A stretch of DNA of 64,000 nucleotides from assembly GCF_025149465.1 (NCBI RefSeq), contig NZ_CP102275.1:1364001-1428000 (forward strand). The letters run 5' to 3'. The notes under the pieces were generated by a model that saw only the letters and a list, made by a program, of their open reading frames with translations, was not told where the DNA came from and did not search any database. The DNA is from Thomasclavelia spiroformis DSM 1552. GTDB lineage: Bacteria; Bacillota_I; Bacilli_A; Erysipelotrichales; Coprobacillaceae. Made by a program: the position numbers and the translations under genes. Shown in pieces: positions 54,981 to 64,000 of this stretch (position 1 is its first letter; the number at the start of each line of letters is the position of its first letter).

Positions 54981-57900
54981 TTATTTTCTTTTTTTCTTTA
55001 AGAAAATGTATCCAGCTGTACTTAACAAACTTAATGTTACAAATATTGTTATTGCATTATTATCACCTGTTTTTACACTTGATATAATATCAGTGTTGTT
55101 TATTTTATTACCTTTTGTATCGATTATTTGTAAATTTGCTATAGCATTAGTTAAAGCAGTTACTGCATTATCAATTTCTTGTTGATTAACATCATGATTG
55201 TTTAAAGCTATTTTAGCGTTTTCTAACTCATTTTTAAATACATTCCATGAAGCAGCTGTATAATTTGTTTGAATATAGTTATTAGCTTGATTAATTAAAT
55301 TTTGTAACATATCTTTATTAGGAATTAATCTTAAGTTTAAAAAGGCCGTTACTAAATTAGTATATGCTTCATCTACCTCATATTGTAAAGCATTTTCATT
55401 ATTTATTAGAGTATTAGCTTCATTAAGTGCTTTAGTAAATTCTAACCATGATATTTGACTATATTTATTTTCTTCTAAACTACTTACTTGTTTAATAAAT
55501 GCTTTTAATATATCTTTATTTCCTTTAAAAAATTCAAGTTTTTGCATTACACTTGCAAGACGTTCAAATGAAGCATCAATATCACTTTGTAAAGCATTTT
55601 TGTTTTCTAAAATTTCTTTTGCTTCTTGTAATGCTGCTTTAAATTCAGCAACAACTACTGGTACTACTTTATCTAGTTGTTCTTCTGTTACCTGATTAGC
55701 TAATTCAACAGCAATTTGTAAATGTTGTTTATTTGTTAGTGAAGCAATTACATTATTTTCAATATCAGGATAGATTTCATTTCCACTTTCATCACCTAAC
55801 ATAATTTCAGATAATTTTGCTGGTGTACTTGACTCTTTTTCAAAATTAATTGTTGCTAAAGTTGTTGGTTGTCCTGTATAACTGATTGTAAGTTTTAATT
55901 GGTCATCCTCAATACTTTGACGTAAAATTGTTCCACCATTAGGATTAATTGATGTAATATTTTGACCATTCAAATCAATTACTGCATCGATTACACGTGT
56001 TTCACTTTTTGGATTCTCTAATGTTAATGTAGCACTCTTTCCAGCTACTTCCATTTTGATATTTTCAATATCACGATTTTTCTTACTCATTTCATCCTGT
56101 GATAAAAATGCACTTTGATCAAATACTTCTCCAGTCATTGAAGTTGGTTTATTAATTCTTAGTGCATCTAAAGCAATAGGTGAAATATCAGCATTATTAC
56201 CACCAGTCAGTTTTTTACCAGAATCAACTGTTTGACCACCAATACCAATAAAAATATCCATATTTGAAGGATCACTAGAACCATGGTTATACGCATTTCC
56301 ACCATGATCAGCATTTGTGATAATTAATGTTTCATCATATTCTCCAGTTTCTTTTAAAGCATCAACTACTGCTTTATAATAGTCATCATATTGTTCTAGT
56401 TCAGCCCAATATGTATCATTATAATATCCTGTACTGTGTCCAACATGATCCATCCAGTCACTTTGCATATAAACAACAGCTGTATTTTTAAAATCATCCG
56501 TTTTAATATAATTAGCTACATCATAAAAACTTTCTTTAGATGCTGACCCTTTTGATATAACTTGAGCATCTGGTTCAATGATTCCATTTAAAATTTGTGT
56601 CCATTCAGCAAATGCTGCATTTTGACGTGATGGAAAAGCACTATTTACTGCTTTAAAAATAGAAGGATATTTAGCTATCTCTTTATTAAAATCAGCATAA
56701 TATTTTTGACCTGCAATATCATTAGTTACTTGATATTCAGAAGGAACATCTTTCCATGGTACTCCATGTAAAATTGATGAATAATTTTGTGCTGAAATAG
56801 ATGGCGTAACTGCTTGAGCACTATAACTTGTTGCAAATTCTTTATTCAAAAGATCCATTGCATAAACATTTTTGCGTTTAGCTAAAACTTCCGGACTATT
56901 TTGTTTAGTTGGAAGTATGCTATTACTTGTTGTATAGTACATATATTCAGGATCCCAAACAGTTCCTGCTCCATCAATAGTTAAAATTACCACATGTTTA
57001 TATGGATAAATATTAGCTTGACTAGCAATATCATATTTTAAATCATCACTTGCAAGAGCAATATCTCCAGCACCAATAACCCCATCTCCATTTAAATAAA
57101 ATTTTTCTTGACTATAAATTTTAAGGTCTTTTGAAGCTTGTGGATAATTAGTCATACTTTCGGTAACATCTTTACCTTGAGCATAAGCTTTAAAATTTTC
57201 AGTTTTGATAGTTACTGTTTTTGTATCTGTTACATCTTCTGTTGTAAAATTTAATTTACCAAGACGTGTTGTTGCATAAATATTAAAATCATTTGTTGAA
57301 AGTGTAGCAGATGAAACAATGTGTAAACGTCCTTTTTCTTCTTCCAAAATCGTTACACCAGACATTTTATGTTGCACACCTTCATAATTAAGTGCATCAC
57401 TATCATATACTAAATCATATTCAATTTTATCAATACTTCCTACTTTTACTTCATTAGCATGAATATTTAAGTTCCATTGTCCATTTTCACTAATTCCTTC
57501 ACTACCAATTAAACCTAAATTTATATCTTGTGGCTTTAATTCTTCGATATCTGCTCCAGCAAATGCTTTATCACTTAAATAAGCAATACCATCATCACTT
57601 AAGGCACTACTGTAAATTCTTGCAAAACTTAAATCTGCATTAATATAAGATTGAGCTCCGTTACTTGAATCACTATCAGCACCTAAAACCATGTTCCAAG
57701 CCCCTGATGATGTTGGATATTTTATTCCTGCACTTGGGGCAGTTACTGTACTTTGTAATTGCCCATTTACATATAATTTAACCTCTTTACCATCAATAAC
57801 ACCAACTATATGATACCACTGACCTACTTTAACTGTAGAAACCGGTTGACGATAACTTCCCCCAACATGAGCAAAAAAAGTTAATTTTCCATTATTTAAT

Positions 57901-58331
57901 CCTAAACCGATTCCCCCAGATTGTTGGTTTGAAAAAATATCATGTTCACCACTTGGAATGCTATTAAATTTAACCATGCATTCCATCGTAACTGTTTGAT
58001 TAATTTTTTGATATTTTTCTTGATTGAAAGGATAAAGATAAGCACTGCTACCATCAAATTTAGCAATATTTTTATGTAATTCATCACTTTCAATAATTTT
58101 TGGATTGCCAATTGTTTTTCCTAATTGATTTTGTAAAGGTGATAGGTCATTTGTACCATCACTAAAATCAACATTAAAAATATCTGCTTGTAATGATTCG
58201 TTTTGTTTAACAATATTACCAATTGAATCATATTGATAATTTTTAACATTATTTGCATTAATAACTACAGGACTTTGTGAAACAATCATCATTGCAGTTA
58301 ATAGTGAAATAACATAATTGTTCGTTTTCAT
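54981..58331 (-). CDS. Wall-anchored LamG / type I phosphodiesterase mosaic protein with FIVAR repeats
   Basis: 1116 residues: signal peptide (MKTNNYVISLLTAMMIVSQS...); a LamG/concanavalin-like domain (about 60-250); a cohesin-like beta domain (about 265-390); one dockerin-like repeat (NGDGVIGAGDIALASDDL, about 410-428); an alkaline-phosphatase-superfamily domain of the nucleotide pyrophosphatase/phosphodiesterase type (about 440-750) with metal site TIDGAG, nucleophile Thr in VTPSISAQNY, SDWMDHVGHSTGYY and NADHGGNAYNHG; three FIVAR modules (about 860-1070); and a C-terminal sorting signal SVKTGD-hydrophobic-KKKRK. The start is ATG 58331 with AAAGGAGGAAAG; the upstream frame has no ribosome site. 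It is likely to release phosphate or cleave phosphodiesters from host glycans or nucleotides at the cell surface. Confidence 0.88.
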   Translation of the reverse strand: MKTNNYVISLLTAMMIVSQSPVVINANNVKNYQYDSIGNIVKQNESLQADIFNVDFSDGTNDLSPLQNQLGKTIGNPKIIESDELHKNIAKFDGSSAYLYPFNQEKYQKINQTVTMECMVKFNSIPSGEHDIFSNQQSGGIGLGLNNGKLTFFAHVGGSYRQPVSTVKVGQWYHIVGVIDGKEVKLYVNGQLQSTVTAPSAGIKYPTSSGAWNMVLGADSDSSNGAQSYINADLSFARIYSSALSDDGIAYLSDKAFAGADIEELKPQDINLGLIGSEGISENGQWNLNIHANEVKVGSIDKIEYDLVYDSDALNYEGVQHKMSGVTILEEEKGRLHIVSSATLSTNDFNIYATTRLGKLNFTTEDVTDTKTVTIKTENFKAYAQGKDVTESMTNYPQASKDLKIYSQEKFYLNGDGVIGAGDIALASDDLKYDIASQANIYPYKHVVILTIDGAGTVWDPEYMYYTTSNSILPTKQNSPEVLAKRKNVYAMDLLNKEFATSYSAQAVTPSISAQNYSSILHGVPWKDVPSEYQVTNDIAGQKYYADFNKEIAKYPSIFKAVNSAFPSRQNAAFAEWTQILNGIIEPDAQVISKGSASKESFYDVANYIKTDDFKNTAVVYMQSDWMDHVGHSTGYYNDTYWAELEQYDDYYKAVVDALKETGEYDETLIITNADHGGNAYNHGSSDPSNMDIFIGIGGQTVDSGKKLTGGNNADISPIALDALRINKPTSMTGEVFDQSAFLSQDEMSKKNRDIENIKMEVAGKSATLTLENPKSETRVIDAVIDLNGQNITSINPNGGTILRQSIEDDQLKLTISYTGQPTTLATINFEKESSTPAKLSEIMLGDESGNEIYPDIENNVIASLTNKQHLQIAVELANQVTEEQLDKVVPVVVAEFKAALQEAKEILENKNALQSDIDASFERLASVMQKLEFFKGNKDILKAFIKQVSSLEENKYSQISWLEFTKALNEANTLINNENALQYEVDEAYTNLVTAFLNLRLIPNKDMLQNLINQANNYIQTNYTAASWNVFKNELENAKIALNNHDVNQQEIDNAVTALTNAIANLQIIDTKGNKINNTDIISSVKTGDNNAITIFVTLSLLSTAGYIFLKKKRK

Positions 58332-58758
58332 TCTCTTTCCTCCTTTGAACAATCGCAGTATATCAAAAACAAAAAAGAGCATGCTACTAATTTATATTTA
58401 AAATTAAGTTAAGAATAAATAAAAAAAATTAATATATTTTGTAGAATTTATACAAAAATGAACGAATAAAATTATGATTTTAGCTAATCTACTTAAAACA
58501 TTACGTTTTAATCATGTAGAATTTCTACATAATTAACTACTTTGTTACTATTAAATAAAATATGACTATCACATTAAGCCTCAATAATCAAATCAAAAAA
58601 TTATTAAGACCAATTTTTAAAAATATAAAATAGAGAATAACTAAAAAAGATTTCTATCTAATTAATAAAAAATTAAATACTAAATCAAAAAATCACCATA
58701 GCTAATCCCTACAGTGATTTTCTTTATTAACTTTGAATTTTACAAACTTAATAACCGA
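58332..58758. other. Intergenic region with terminator
   Basis: About 430 bases, very AT-rich, no credible ORF. AAAATCAC / GTGATTTT hairpin (about 58688-58717), with T-runs on the minus strand, ends the HAD/membrane-protein operon. No recognisable promoter for the surface protein could be fixed. Confidence 0.6.
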
Positions 58759-58997
58759 TTATCCATGTAATCGATTTAATTTTTTAATTATTTCATCTTT
58801 ATGCTTGATGTATTCAAAAACAACATATCCCAAACCAATTAAAATAAACACTTTAGAAAGTATTTTCGCATATTGATAATCTAACACACTAAAAATATAA
58901 AAACTCAACCATGCAATTAAACAAAGAGCAATTATATAAATGATTAATCCACGGATAAAAAAATCATGATTAGAAAGCTTTCTAAAATACATATCCC

Positions 58998-60395
58998 GAG
59001 CCTGTAAATTATTTGTGTAAAGTCTATTTCCAATGATAGAATTTGATGGGTAACTGTATTGAGTAATCATACAGTTACTTTTTTATATCATATCATAATA
59101 TATTTAATTGTAAACGTTCTCGTTAAAGCCTCCCTTCAAAGATGATTTGAAGACTAGAATATATAACTCCCCAATTACCATATGGGACATTCCATTTACT
59201 TGTTATTTTATCCTGAGCTAAGTACAAAGATTTAAATAAACTTTCATCTGTTGGGAATACTGTTCTTATTTTAGTAAACTTTCTAAATGCACTATTCAGA
59301 CTTTCAATTGCATTCGTTGTGTACATGATTTTTCTTAGTTCTGGAACATAATTAAACATATTACAAACTTCATTCCAATTATCTTCCCATGGCTTAAATG
59401 CATACGGATATTTATCTCCCCATTTATCTTTACACTTATCTAGTGCTTCTAATGCTTTATCACCTGTAGATGCTGTATATACTGTTCTTAGATCTTTACA
59501 GAATTCTTTTCTATCTTTATAACTCAAGTATTTACATGAATTTCTAATTAGATGAACTATACATCTTTGTTGTACTGTATTTGGGAATGCTGATTCAATT
59601 GCCTGTTTAATACCTGGAAGACCATCACTACAAATAATTAATATATCCTTAACTCCTCTATTCTTTAAATCAGTTAGTACTGATAGCCAGAATTTAGCTG
59701 TTTCGTTTTCGCCAATCCAAATACCAAGTATTTCCTTATATCCATTCTCATTAACCCCTAAGACAACATATGCAGCTTTTTTGGTAACCATATTATCTGC
59801 TTTAACATTAAAATGAACACAATCAATAAAGACTATTGGATATACAGTATCTAATGGTCTATTTTGCCATTCTAAAGCTTTAGGTATAATTTTATCTGTT
59901 ATTTTACTTATCATAGCTGCACTAACTTCTACACCATAAATATCTTTAATAGTATCACTGATATCTCTTGCAGACATACCACGGGCATATAAGTTGATAA
60001 CTTTGTTATCAATATCACTAATATCACGATTGTGTTTTTCTATAATAACTGAATCAAATGATGAGTTTCTATCTCTTGGAATATTTAAATCCATATTCCC
60101 TTGAGATGTTTTAACTGTTTTTTTGTAAGTTCCATTACGATAATTAGTTTTATCTGTTTTTTGATCATACTTGTCATATCCCATATATTCATCAAATTCA
60201 GAGTTCAACATATCTTGTAATGTTTCACCTAATAAGTCTTTTAATGCATTAGTTATGTCAGTAGGTGATGTAACACCATACTCATCAATTATATATTTAA
60301 CTATATCTTTTTTACTCATAATAAAAATCCTCCTTTGGCAGTTAATTTAATTCTACCATTGGTGGATTAGTTTACACAAAATTATTTACACTCTC
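58998..60395 (-). mobile_element. IS256-family insertion sequence, copy 2
   Basis: 1398 bases with the same ends as copy 1 and perfect 8-bp target duplications CATATCCC (58990-58997, 60396-60403). One T is missing from the left end (ATTATTTGTG versus ATTATTTTGTG), and it has only one copy of the 47-bp left-end unit. Confidence 0.96.
59123..60319 (-). CDS. IS256-family transposase, copy 2
   Basis: 398 residues, two substitutions from copy 1 (Arg in TNYRNGTYK, Lys in ENETAKFWL). All catalytic segments (VFIDCVHFNVK, ICSDGLPG, IESLNSAF) are intact. Confidence 0.95.
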   Translation of the reverse strand: MSKKDIVKYIIDEYGVTSPTDITNALKDLLGETLQDMLNSEFDEYMGYDKYDQKTDKTNYRNGTYKKTVKTSQGNMDLNIPRDRNSSFDSVIIEKHNRDISDIDNKVINLYARGMSARDISDTIKDIYGVEVSAAMISKITDKIIPKALEWQNRPLDTVYPIVFIDCVHFNVKADNMVTKKAAYVVLGVNENGYKEILGIWIGENETAKFWLSVLTDLKNRGVKDILIICSDGLPGIKQAIESAFPNTVQQRCIVHLIRNSCKYLSYKDRKEFCKDLRTVYTASTGDKALEALDKCKDKWGDKYPYAFKPWEDNWNEVCNMFNYVPELRKIMYTTNAIESLNSAFRKFTKIRTVFPTDESLFKSLYLAQDKITSKWNVPYGNWGVIYSSLQIIFEGRL

Positions 60396-60545
60396 CATAT
60401 CCCATTTTTCTTCTGTCATATGACTAATCTGCTTTTTTATTAATAGTAATCCTAAAAATAATCCAACTGCCAAAATTCCTGCAAGAGTAATACCACTTAA
60501 ATAAATTAACACGATTCCAAATAATTTAAGCATTTTATACCTTCT

Positions 60546-61382
60546 CTATATTAATCCTAATTCAATAAATTCATAATATATTCCATCTTCATCAACACTT
60601 CTACAAATTCTTGAAGCAACCTCTTTAAGTTCTTTACAAGCATTCCCCATCGCTATTCCACATTCAACAAAATTGATCATTTCATAATCATTCATACTAT
60701 CACCAAAAGCTATCGTATCTTTTTTATCAATTCCTAAATAATCAATCACCTGTTTAATTGCTGTGGCTTTATTATCAACTTTGGAAATTAATTCACCATT
60801 AATTGTTGTTGCATCAAAGATATCATGAATTACCATATTAACATCATCACCTAATTGTTTTTTTGCTCGTTCAACATCAATTTGATCAGTAGCAATAAAA
60901 CATATTTTATGAATATCTTGATTATTATATAATGATAAATCTTGAATACTAAATTTCTTAAATTCTTCTTGCATCATTTTTTCAAGTTCTATATTACCAG
61001 ATTCAAAATTAACTCCCCCTATAAACAACTCTACCATCTTTTTAGACATATAAGTTACGTCTGTACATTCGTAATTATAATATATATTATTCTCATCAAA
61101 TACTTTAGATATCTTATCTACTAATAATTTATTAAAATAAACACTATGAATAACTTTATTATCAATTTCTATATAACTACCAGCACTTGCAATAATCCCA
61201 TCAAAATCTGCTTTAGCTAGTTCATACTTGATTCCGGTTTTATTTCTTCCTGTGCAAATAAATACACAATGACCATTTTGTCGAGCTCGATTAATTGCCT
61301 CTATTACTTTGGGATTCATTGTTGCATGTCCAGAAACTAAAGTTCCATCAACATCTAAAAAAATACTTTTTCTTTTCATCAT
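60546..61382 (-). CDS. Cof-type HAD-superfamily phosphatase
   Basis: 278 residues of the Cof/YbiV subfamily. HAD motif I FLDVDGTLV, motif II ICTGRN, Lys in ISKVDNKATAIKQV and motif IV IAFGDSMNDYEMI, with a C2 cap between. It probably dephosphorylates sugar phosphates, nucleotides or PLP/FMN; the substrate is unknown. Two adjacent ATGs follow AAAGGAGATAA; the first is used here. It is followed by a small membrane-protein gene that is now split by IS256. Confidence 0.9.
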   Translation of the reverse strand: MMKRKSIFLDVDGTLVSGHATMNPKVIEAINRARQNGHCVFICTGRNKTGIKYELAKADFDGIIASAGSYIEIDNKVIHSVYFNKLLVDKISKVFDENNIYYNYECTDVTYMSKKMVELFIGGVNFESGNIELEKMMQEEFKKFSIQDLSLYNNQDIHKICFIATDQIDVERAKKQLGDDVNMVIHDIFDATTINGELISKVDNKATAIKQVIDYLGIDKKDTIAFGDSMNDYEMINFVECGIAMGNACKELKEVASRICRSVDEDGIYYEFIELGLI

Positions 61383-61989
61383 TTATCTCCTTTGCAAAAT
61401 ACGTTATTAGTATACTTGATATTTTACTTTAAATAAAGAATATTGATAAATAATAAAAATAGCACCTACTTATTGAAGTGAACCCAATTTATTGGATACT
61501 ATATTTAAATTTAAGTTTAAGCAGTTAATAAGGATTGATTCCTGTATTGGACAGGAGTTAGTCCTTTTAATTTTGCTGTTATTCTTTGTGTATTATAATA
61601 ATCAATATATTCTTCCATCGCAATCTTTAAATCATCTAATGTTTCAAATGTATACTCATATCCATAAAACATCTCATTTTTCATCTTTCCAAAAAAGTTT
61701 TCCATTGGCGAATTGTCTAAACAGTTTCCCTTTCTTGACATTGACTGTTGAATTCTTTTTTCTTCAAGCATTTCATGATATGACTGCATCTGATATTGCC
61801 AGCCTTGATCTGAATGAAAGATAAGATTATTCAAATTATCATATTTTTCAAAAGCTTTATTAAGCATATCTTTTGTTTGTTCAAAATTTGGAGTTGATGC
61901 TAGAATAAAAACTGTACCAGTTAAATGGAAGAACTAGCTAGTATATGATACAATGTCATAAGCTTAAATCAAAAATAGAAAAGGGGTAT

Positions 61990-62286
61990 ATGATGATGAC
62001 TAAACCAACATTTACAGATGAATTTAAACAGGGAGTTGTTCAATATGTTTTAGAACATCCTGATGAATCTAAAGTAGCTATAGCTAAACAGTTTGGTATT
62101 GCTGATAGCACTGTTCATAAATGGCTTAAAGATGCCAGTAGTAATGACGGCGTAATTAATTCAAGAGGAAGCGGTAATTATTCAAGTGACGAAGCTAAAG
62201 AAATTGCCAGATTAAAAAAAGAACTGAAAGATACACAGGATGCTTTAGAAGTCCTAAAAAAGGCTATTGGCATACTGGGCAATTAA
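61990..62286 (+). CDS. IS3-family transposase orfA, copy C
   Basis: 98 residues, HTH plus leucine-zipper helix, same as copy B, starting at the first of three ATGs after AAAAGGGG. The A6G run near its end is the likely -1 frameshift site. Confidence 0.93.
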   Translation: MMMTKPTFTDEFKQGVVQYVLEHPDESKVAIAKQFGIADSTVHKWLKDASSNDGVINSRGSGNYSSDEAKEIARLKKELKDTQDALEVLKKAIGILGN

Positions 62287-62354
62287 CTAAGCAGGATCTT
62301 TATAAAAGGATAAAAGAAAAATCTAAAAAAGATAAACAGACTTCAGTTACCGGT

Positions 62355-63170
62355 ATGCTAAAAAAATTACAACTGAGTAAATCAGGATATTATGAATATT
62401 TGAAAAGAAAACCATGTAAACAAAAAATCAGAAAAGCTAGAATCACAGAAAGAATCAAGAAAATCTATAAGGATTCAAAAGAAATATATGGAGCTCCTAA
62501 AATAACTGAAATACTAAAAAAAGAGGGAGAAAAAATAAGTGAAAAATATGTAGGAAACATAATGAGGGAAAACAATATTAAAGCTCATTATATCAAACCA
62601 TATACAATAACAACAAAAGACTGTGATTTTTCAAATAAACTAAAAAATATTCTAAACCGAGATTTTAATCCAAAAGCACCAAATCAGGCATGGTGTACTG
62701 ATATAACATATATCTGGACAGCAGATGAAGGATTTGTATATTTAACCAGTATAATGGATCTCTATTCAAGAAAAATAATAGCATGGACATTAAGCAAAAC
62801 ATTAGAAGTAGATGAAGTATTAAAATGTCTGGAAACAGCTAAAAAAAGAAGAAAAAGCGCAAAACCAATAGTAATCCATGCAGATCGCGGAGTGCACTAT
62901 ACATCGAAGAAATACAAAAGATTAACTAAGCAGATGAAAAGAAGCTATTCACAAAAAGGAACACCGTGGGATAATGCGTGTATAGAATCATATCATGCAT
63001 TGATAAAAAGGGAATGGCTGAACAGATTTAAGATTATAAATTATAATCATGCATATAAGCTGGTATTTGAATACATAGAAGGATTTTATAATACAATAAG
63101 AGTACATTCACATTGTGATTATAAATCACCTAATGAATATGAGCATGATTATTTAATTAGTATCAATTAA
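62355..63170 (+). CDS. IS3-family transposase orfB, copy C
   Basis: 271 residues from first ATG, identical by eye to copy B, with all DDE residues (WCTDITYIW, HADRGVHY, CIESYHALIKRE). Probably expressed as an OrfAB fusion. Confidence 0.94.
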   Translation: MLKKLQLSKSGYYEYLKRKPCKQKIRKARITERIKKIYKDSKEIYGAPKITEILKKEGEKISEKYVGNIMRENNIKAHYIKPYTITTKDCDFSNKLKNILNRDFNPKAPNQAWCTDITYIWTADEGFVYLTSIMDLYSRKIIAWTLSKTLEVDEVLKCLETAKKRRKSAKPIVIHADRGVHYTSKKYKRLTKQMKRSYSQKGTPWDNACIESYHALIKREWLNRFKIINYNHAYKLVFEYIEGFYNTIRVHSHCDYKSPNEYEHDYLISIN

Positions 63171-63734
63171 TTAAATTTCTTACATTTATGTGGTCCGAAA
63201 TCTTGACATAGTACCAAGTTGTTGATATATTGAAAGATACTATTTCTCGATTATGCAAATCCAATATTGGCGATAGATAAAGCTTTCCTGCTGCTATATG
63301 AAACTCCGATACATCTGTTAACCATATTTCATTGCAACTTGTTGTGTTGAAATTTCTCTCATAATATGTCTTATGATTTTCTTCGTCTACTACTTTATTA
63401 AGTAATAAATTTTTTGTTGTACCATTCATATCACCTTTATATGACTTATATTTTGCTTTTGGTGTTTTTCCATATAATTCCATTACAGACATTAATCGTT
63501 TGACTTTCTTATGATTGACAATATATCCCTTATTTCTTAGCTCCAAAGCTATTCTACGATAGCCATAACGTTCCTTATGAGTATAAAAGATATTGATGAT
63601 ATTATTCATTATTTCATCTTTTTTCATATCTTTGTTAGTCTTTGATAATGTGTAGTAATAAGTTGAACGTTTTAATCCTGATATTTTAAGAAGAATCTTT
63701 AATGGATATTTAAGCCGCAGTTCACAAACAATCG

Positions 63735-64000
63735 TTACTTTTTCTTCGATTGTTGATTTTTCTTTTTTTGAACTGCAGCACGCAGCTTTTTTAAGTATTC
63801 ATTCTCTGCTTCTAGATACTGATTTTTATTTTCAAGATATTTTATTTTTTCTTCAGGTGACATATCTTCATATTTTTTATTAAATTGATTTTCTTTGTTC
63901 ATAGTAGATGGTCTTCCTTTCTTTTTCTCTACTATAACATATCCGTTGTCTTTATACGAGTTAATCCAGCTATGTAATAATCCATCACCAGCTAGCCCAT
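63735..64000 (-). CDS. IS3-family orfA, partial at window edge
   Basis: Open frame of 88 codons entering from the right edge: GLLHSWINSYKDNGY (HTH end), KKGRPSTMNKENQF and a coiled LENKNQYLEAENEYLKKL zipper, stop TAA at 63737-63735. It belongs to the outer IS3 element. The start lies beyond 64000. Confidence 0.85.
   Translation of the reverse strand, partial: GLAGDGLLHSWINSYKDNGYVIVEKKKGRPSTMNKENQFNKKYEDMSPEEKIKYLENKNQYLEAENEYLKKLRAAVQKKKNQQSKKK

Larger units (their letters stand above)
58759..60533 (-). pseudogene. 122-aa membrane protein split by IS256 copy 2
   Basis: From ATG 60533 (AGAAGG upstream) the gene reads MLKLFGIVLIYLSGITLAG... to EEKWDM at the IS edge. Beyond the IS and one copy of its 8-bp duplication it continues in frame with YFRKLSNHDFFIRG... 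to the stop at 58759. The rebuilt protein has 122 residues, about 46 before and 76 after the insertion, with three to four transmembrane segments. It starts 12 bases after the HAD phosphatase stop, so it was cotranscribed with it. Function unknown. Confidence 0.88.
61895..63216 (+). mobile_element. IS3-family (IS150-like) element, copy C, intact
   Basis: 1322 bases, TGATGCTAG...AGTACCA, with 3-bp duplication AGT (61892-61894, 63217-63219). It is the reverse-complement match of copy B. Confidence 0.96.
61517..63768 (-). pseudogene. IS3-family transposase orfB split by IS copy C
   Basis: The frame starts in the -1 phase of a slippery A7G run (63769-63763, overlapping the end of orfA), reads CELRLKYPLKILLKISGL, ERYGYRRIALELRNKGY and IWLTDVSEF (first catalytic Asp), and reaches SFNISTT at the insertion. 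After removal of the IS and AGT duplication it resumes PNFEQTKDMLNKAFEKY, then FHSDQGWQYQ (second Asp) and NSPMENFFGKMKNE (Glu), ending at 61517. Only the insertion breaks it. Confidence 0.9.
61474..64000 (-). mobile_element. IS3-family element (distinct from copies A-C), cut by copy C, runs off the window
   Basis: Left end TGAAGTGAACCC (61474) resembles IS3/IS150 tips. Its orfB and orfA are read on the minus strand and continue beyond 64000. Copy C is inserted in orfB. The right end lies outside the window. Confidence 0.85.

Overview
The window is AT-rich DNA (roughly 30 % G+C by eye) from a low-GC Gram-positive gut-type bacterium. Strong AGGAGG-type ribosome sites, an Arg T-box, a ZTP riboswitch, CIRCE operators, class C sortases and VKTGD/LPxTG-type sorting signals point to Bacillota. 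The overall gene set suggests Erysipelotrichia/Coprobacillaceae (Thomasclavelia-like), but that lineage is an inference from gene flavour, not from a marker gene. TGA is used as a normal stop.

Layout. 1-2.3 kb: a self-contained two-gene operon, a radical SAM/SPASM maturase followed by a 35-residue Cys/Trp-rich peptide (215-322) and a terminator; it looks like a minimal RiPP locus. 2.3-15.1 kb: a nine-gene de novo purine operon (fhs-purE-purC-purM-purN-purH-purD-purL-purB, all on the minus strand) behind a promoter and a ZTP riboswitch; purF is absent here. 15.2-17.1 kb: a small membrane protein, a CapA-like gene broken by one in-frame TGA, and a GNAT acetyltransferase. 17.1-22.1 kb: mobile DNA (IS256-family element, a decayed Rpn nuclease gene, an ISL3-family element with a DUF6431 partner). 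22.1-25.7 kb: an arginine-type T-box controlling a polar amino-acid ABC importer and an aminotransferase. 26-27.3 kb: enolase. 27.3-29.2 kb: an IS1182-family element. 29.2-37.7 kb: a sortase-assembled pilus operon divergent from a LytTR regulator and an O-antigen-ligase-type membrane protein. 37.7-40.9 kb: a group IIC-like intron placed directly after a terminator, with its reverse transcriptase split by an IS3-family element. 41-48.3 kb: ABC exporter, AlkD-like repair protein, DUF2200, DUF2812, a copper operon (CopA with a C-terminal CopZ-like domain, CsoR) and an SSAT-like acetyltransferase. 48.4-50.8 kb: a second Rpn pseudogene split by another copy of the same IS3 element. 50.9-58.4 kb: nitroreductase, HtpG with two CIRCE sites, a GQSNM-type esterase and a 1116-residue wall-anchored LamG/phosphodiesterase mosaic protein. 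58.7-64 kb: a HAD phosphatase with a small membrane-protein partner interrupted by a second IS256 copy, then two nested IS3-family elements running off the window.

The ends of two IS256 copies (8-bp duplications) and three IS3 copies (3-bp duplications) can be read to the base, so the pre-insertion sequences can be rebuilt. The most novel-looking locus is the orphan maturase/peptide pair at the left edge. Other points of interest are the possible internal start for a free CopZ inside copA, the paired CIRCE sites at htpG, the arginine T-box operon with its aminotransferase, and a cluster of homopolymer deletions at 38-40.3 kb that may be assembly error. No tRNA, rRNA or CRISPR array was seen.
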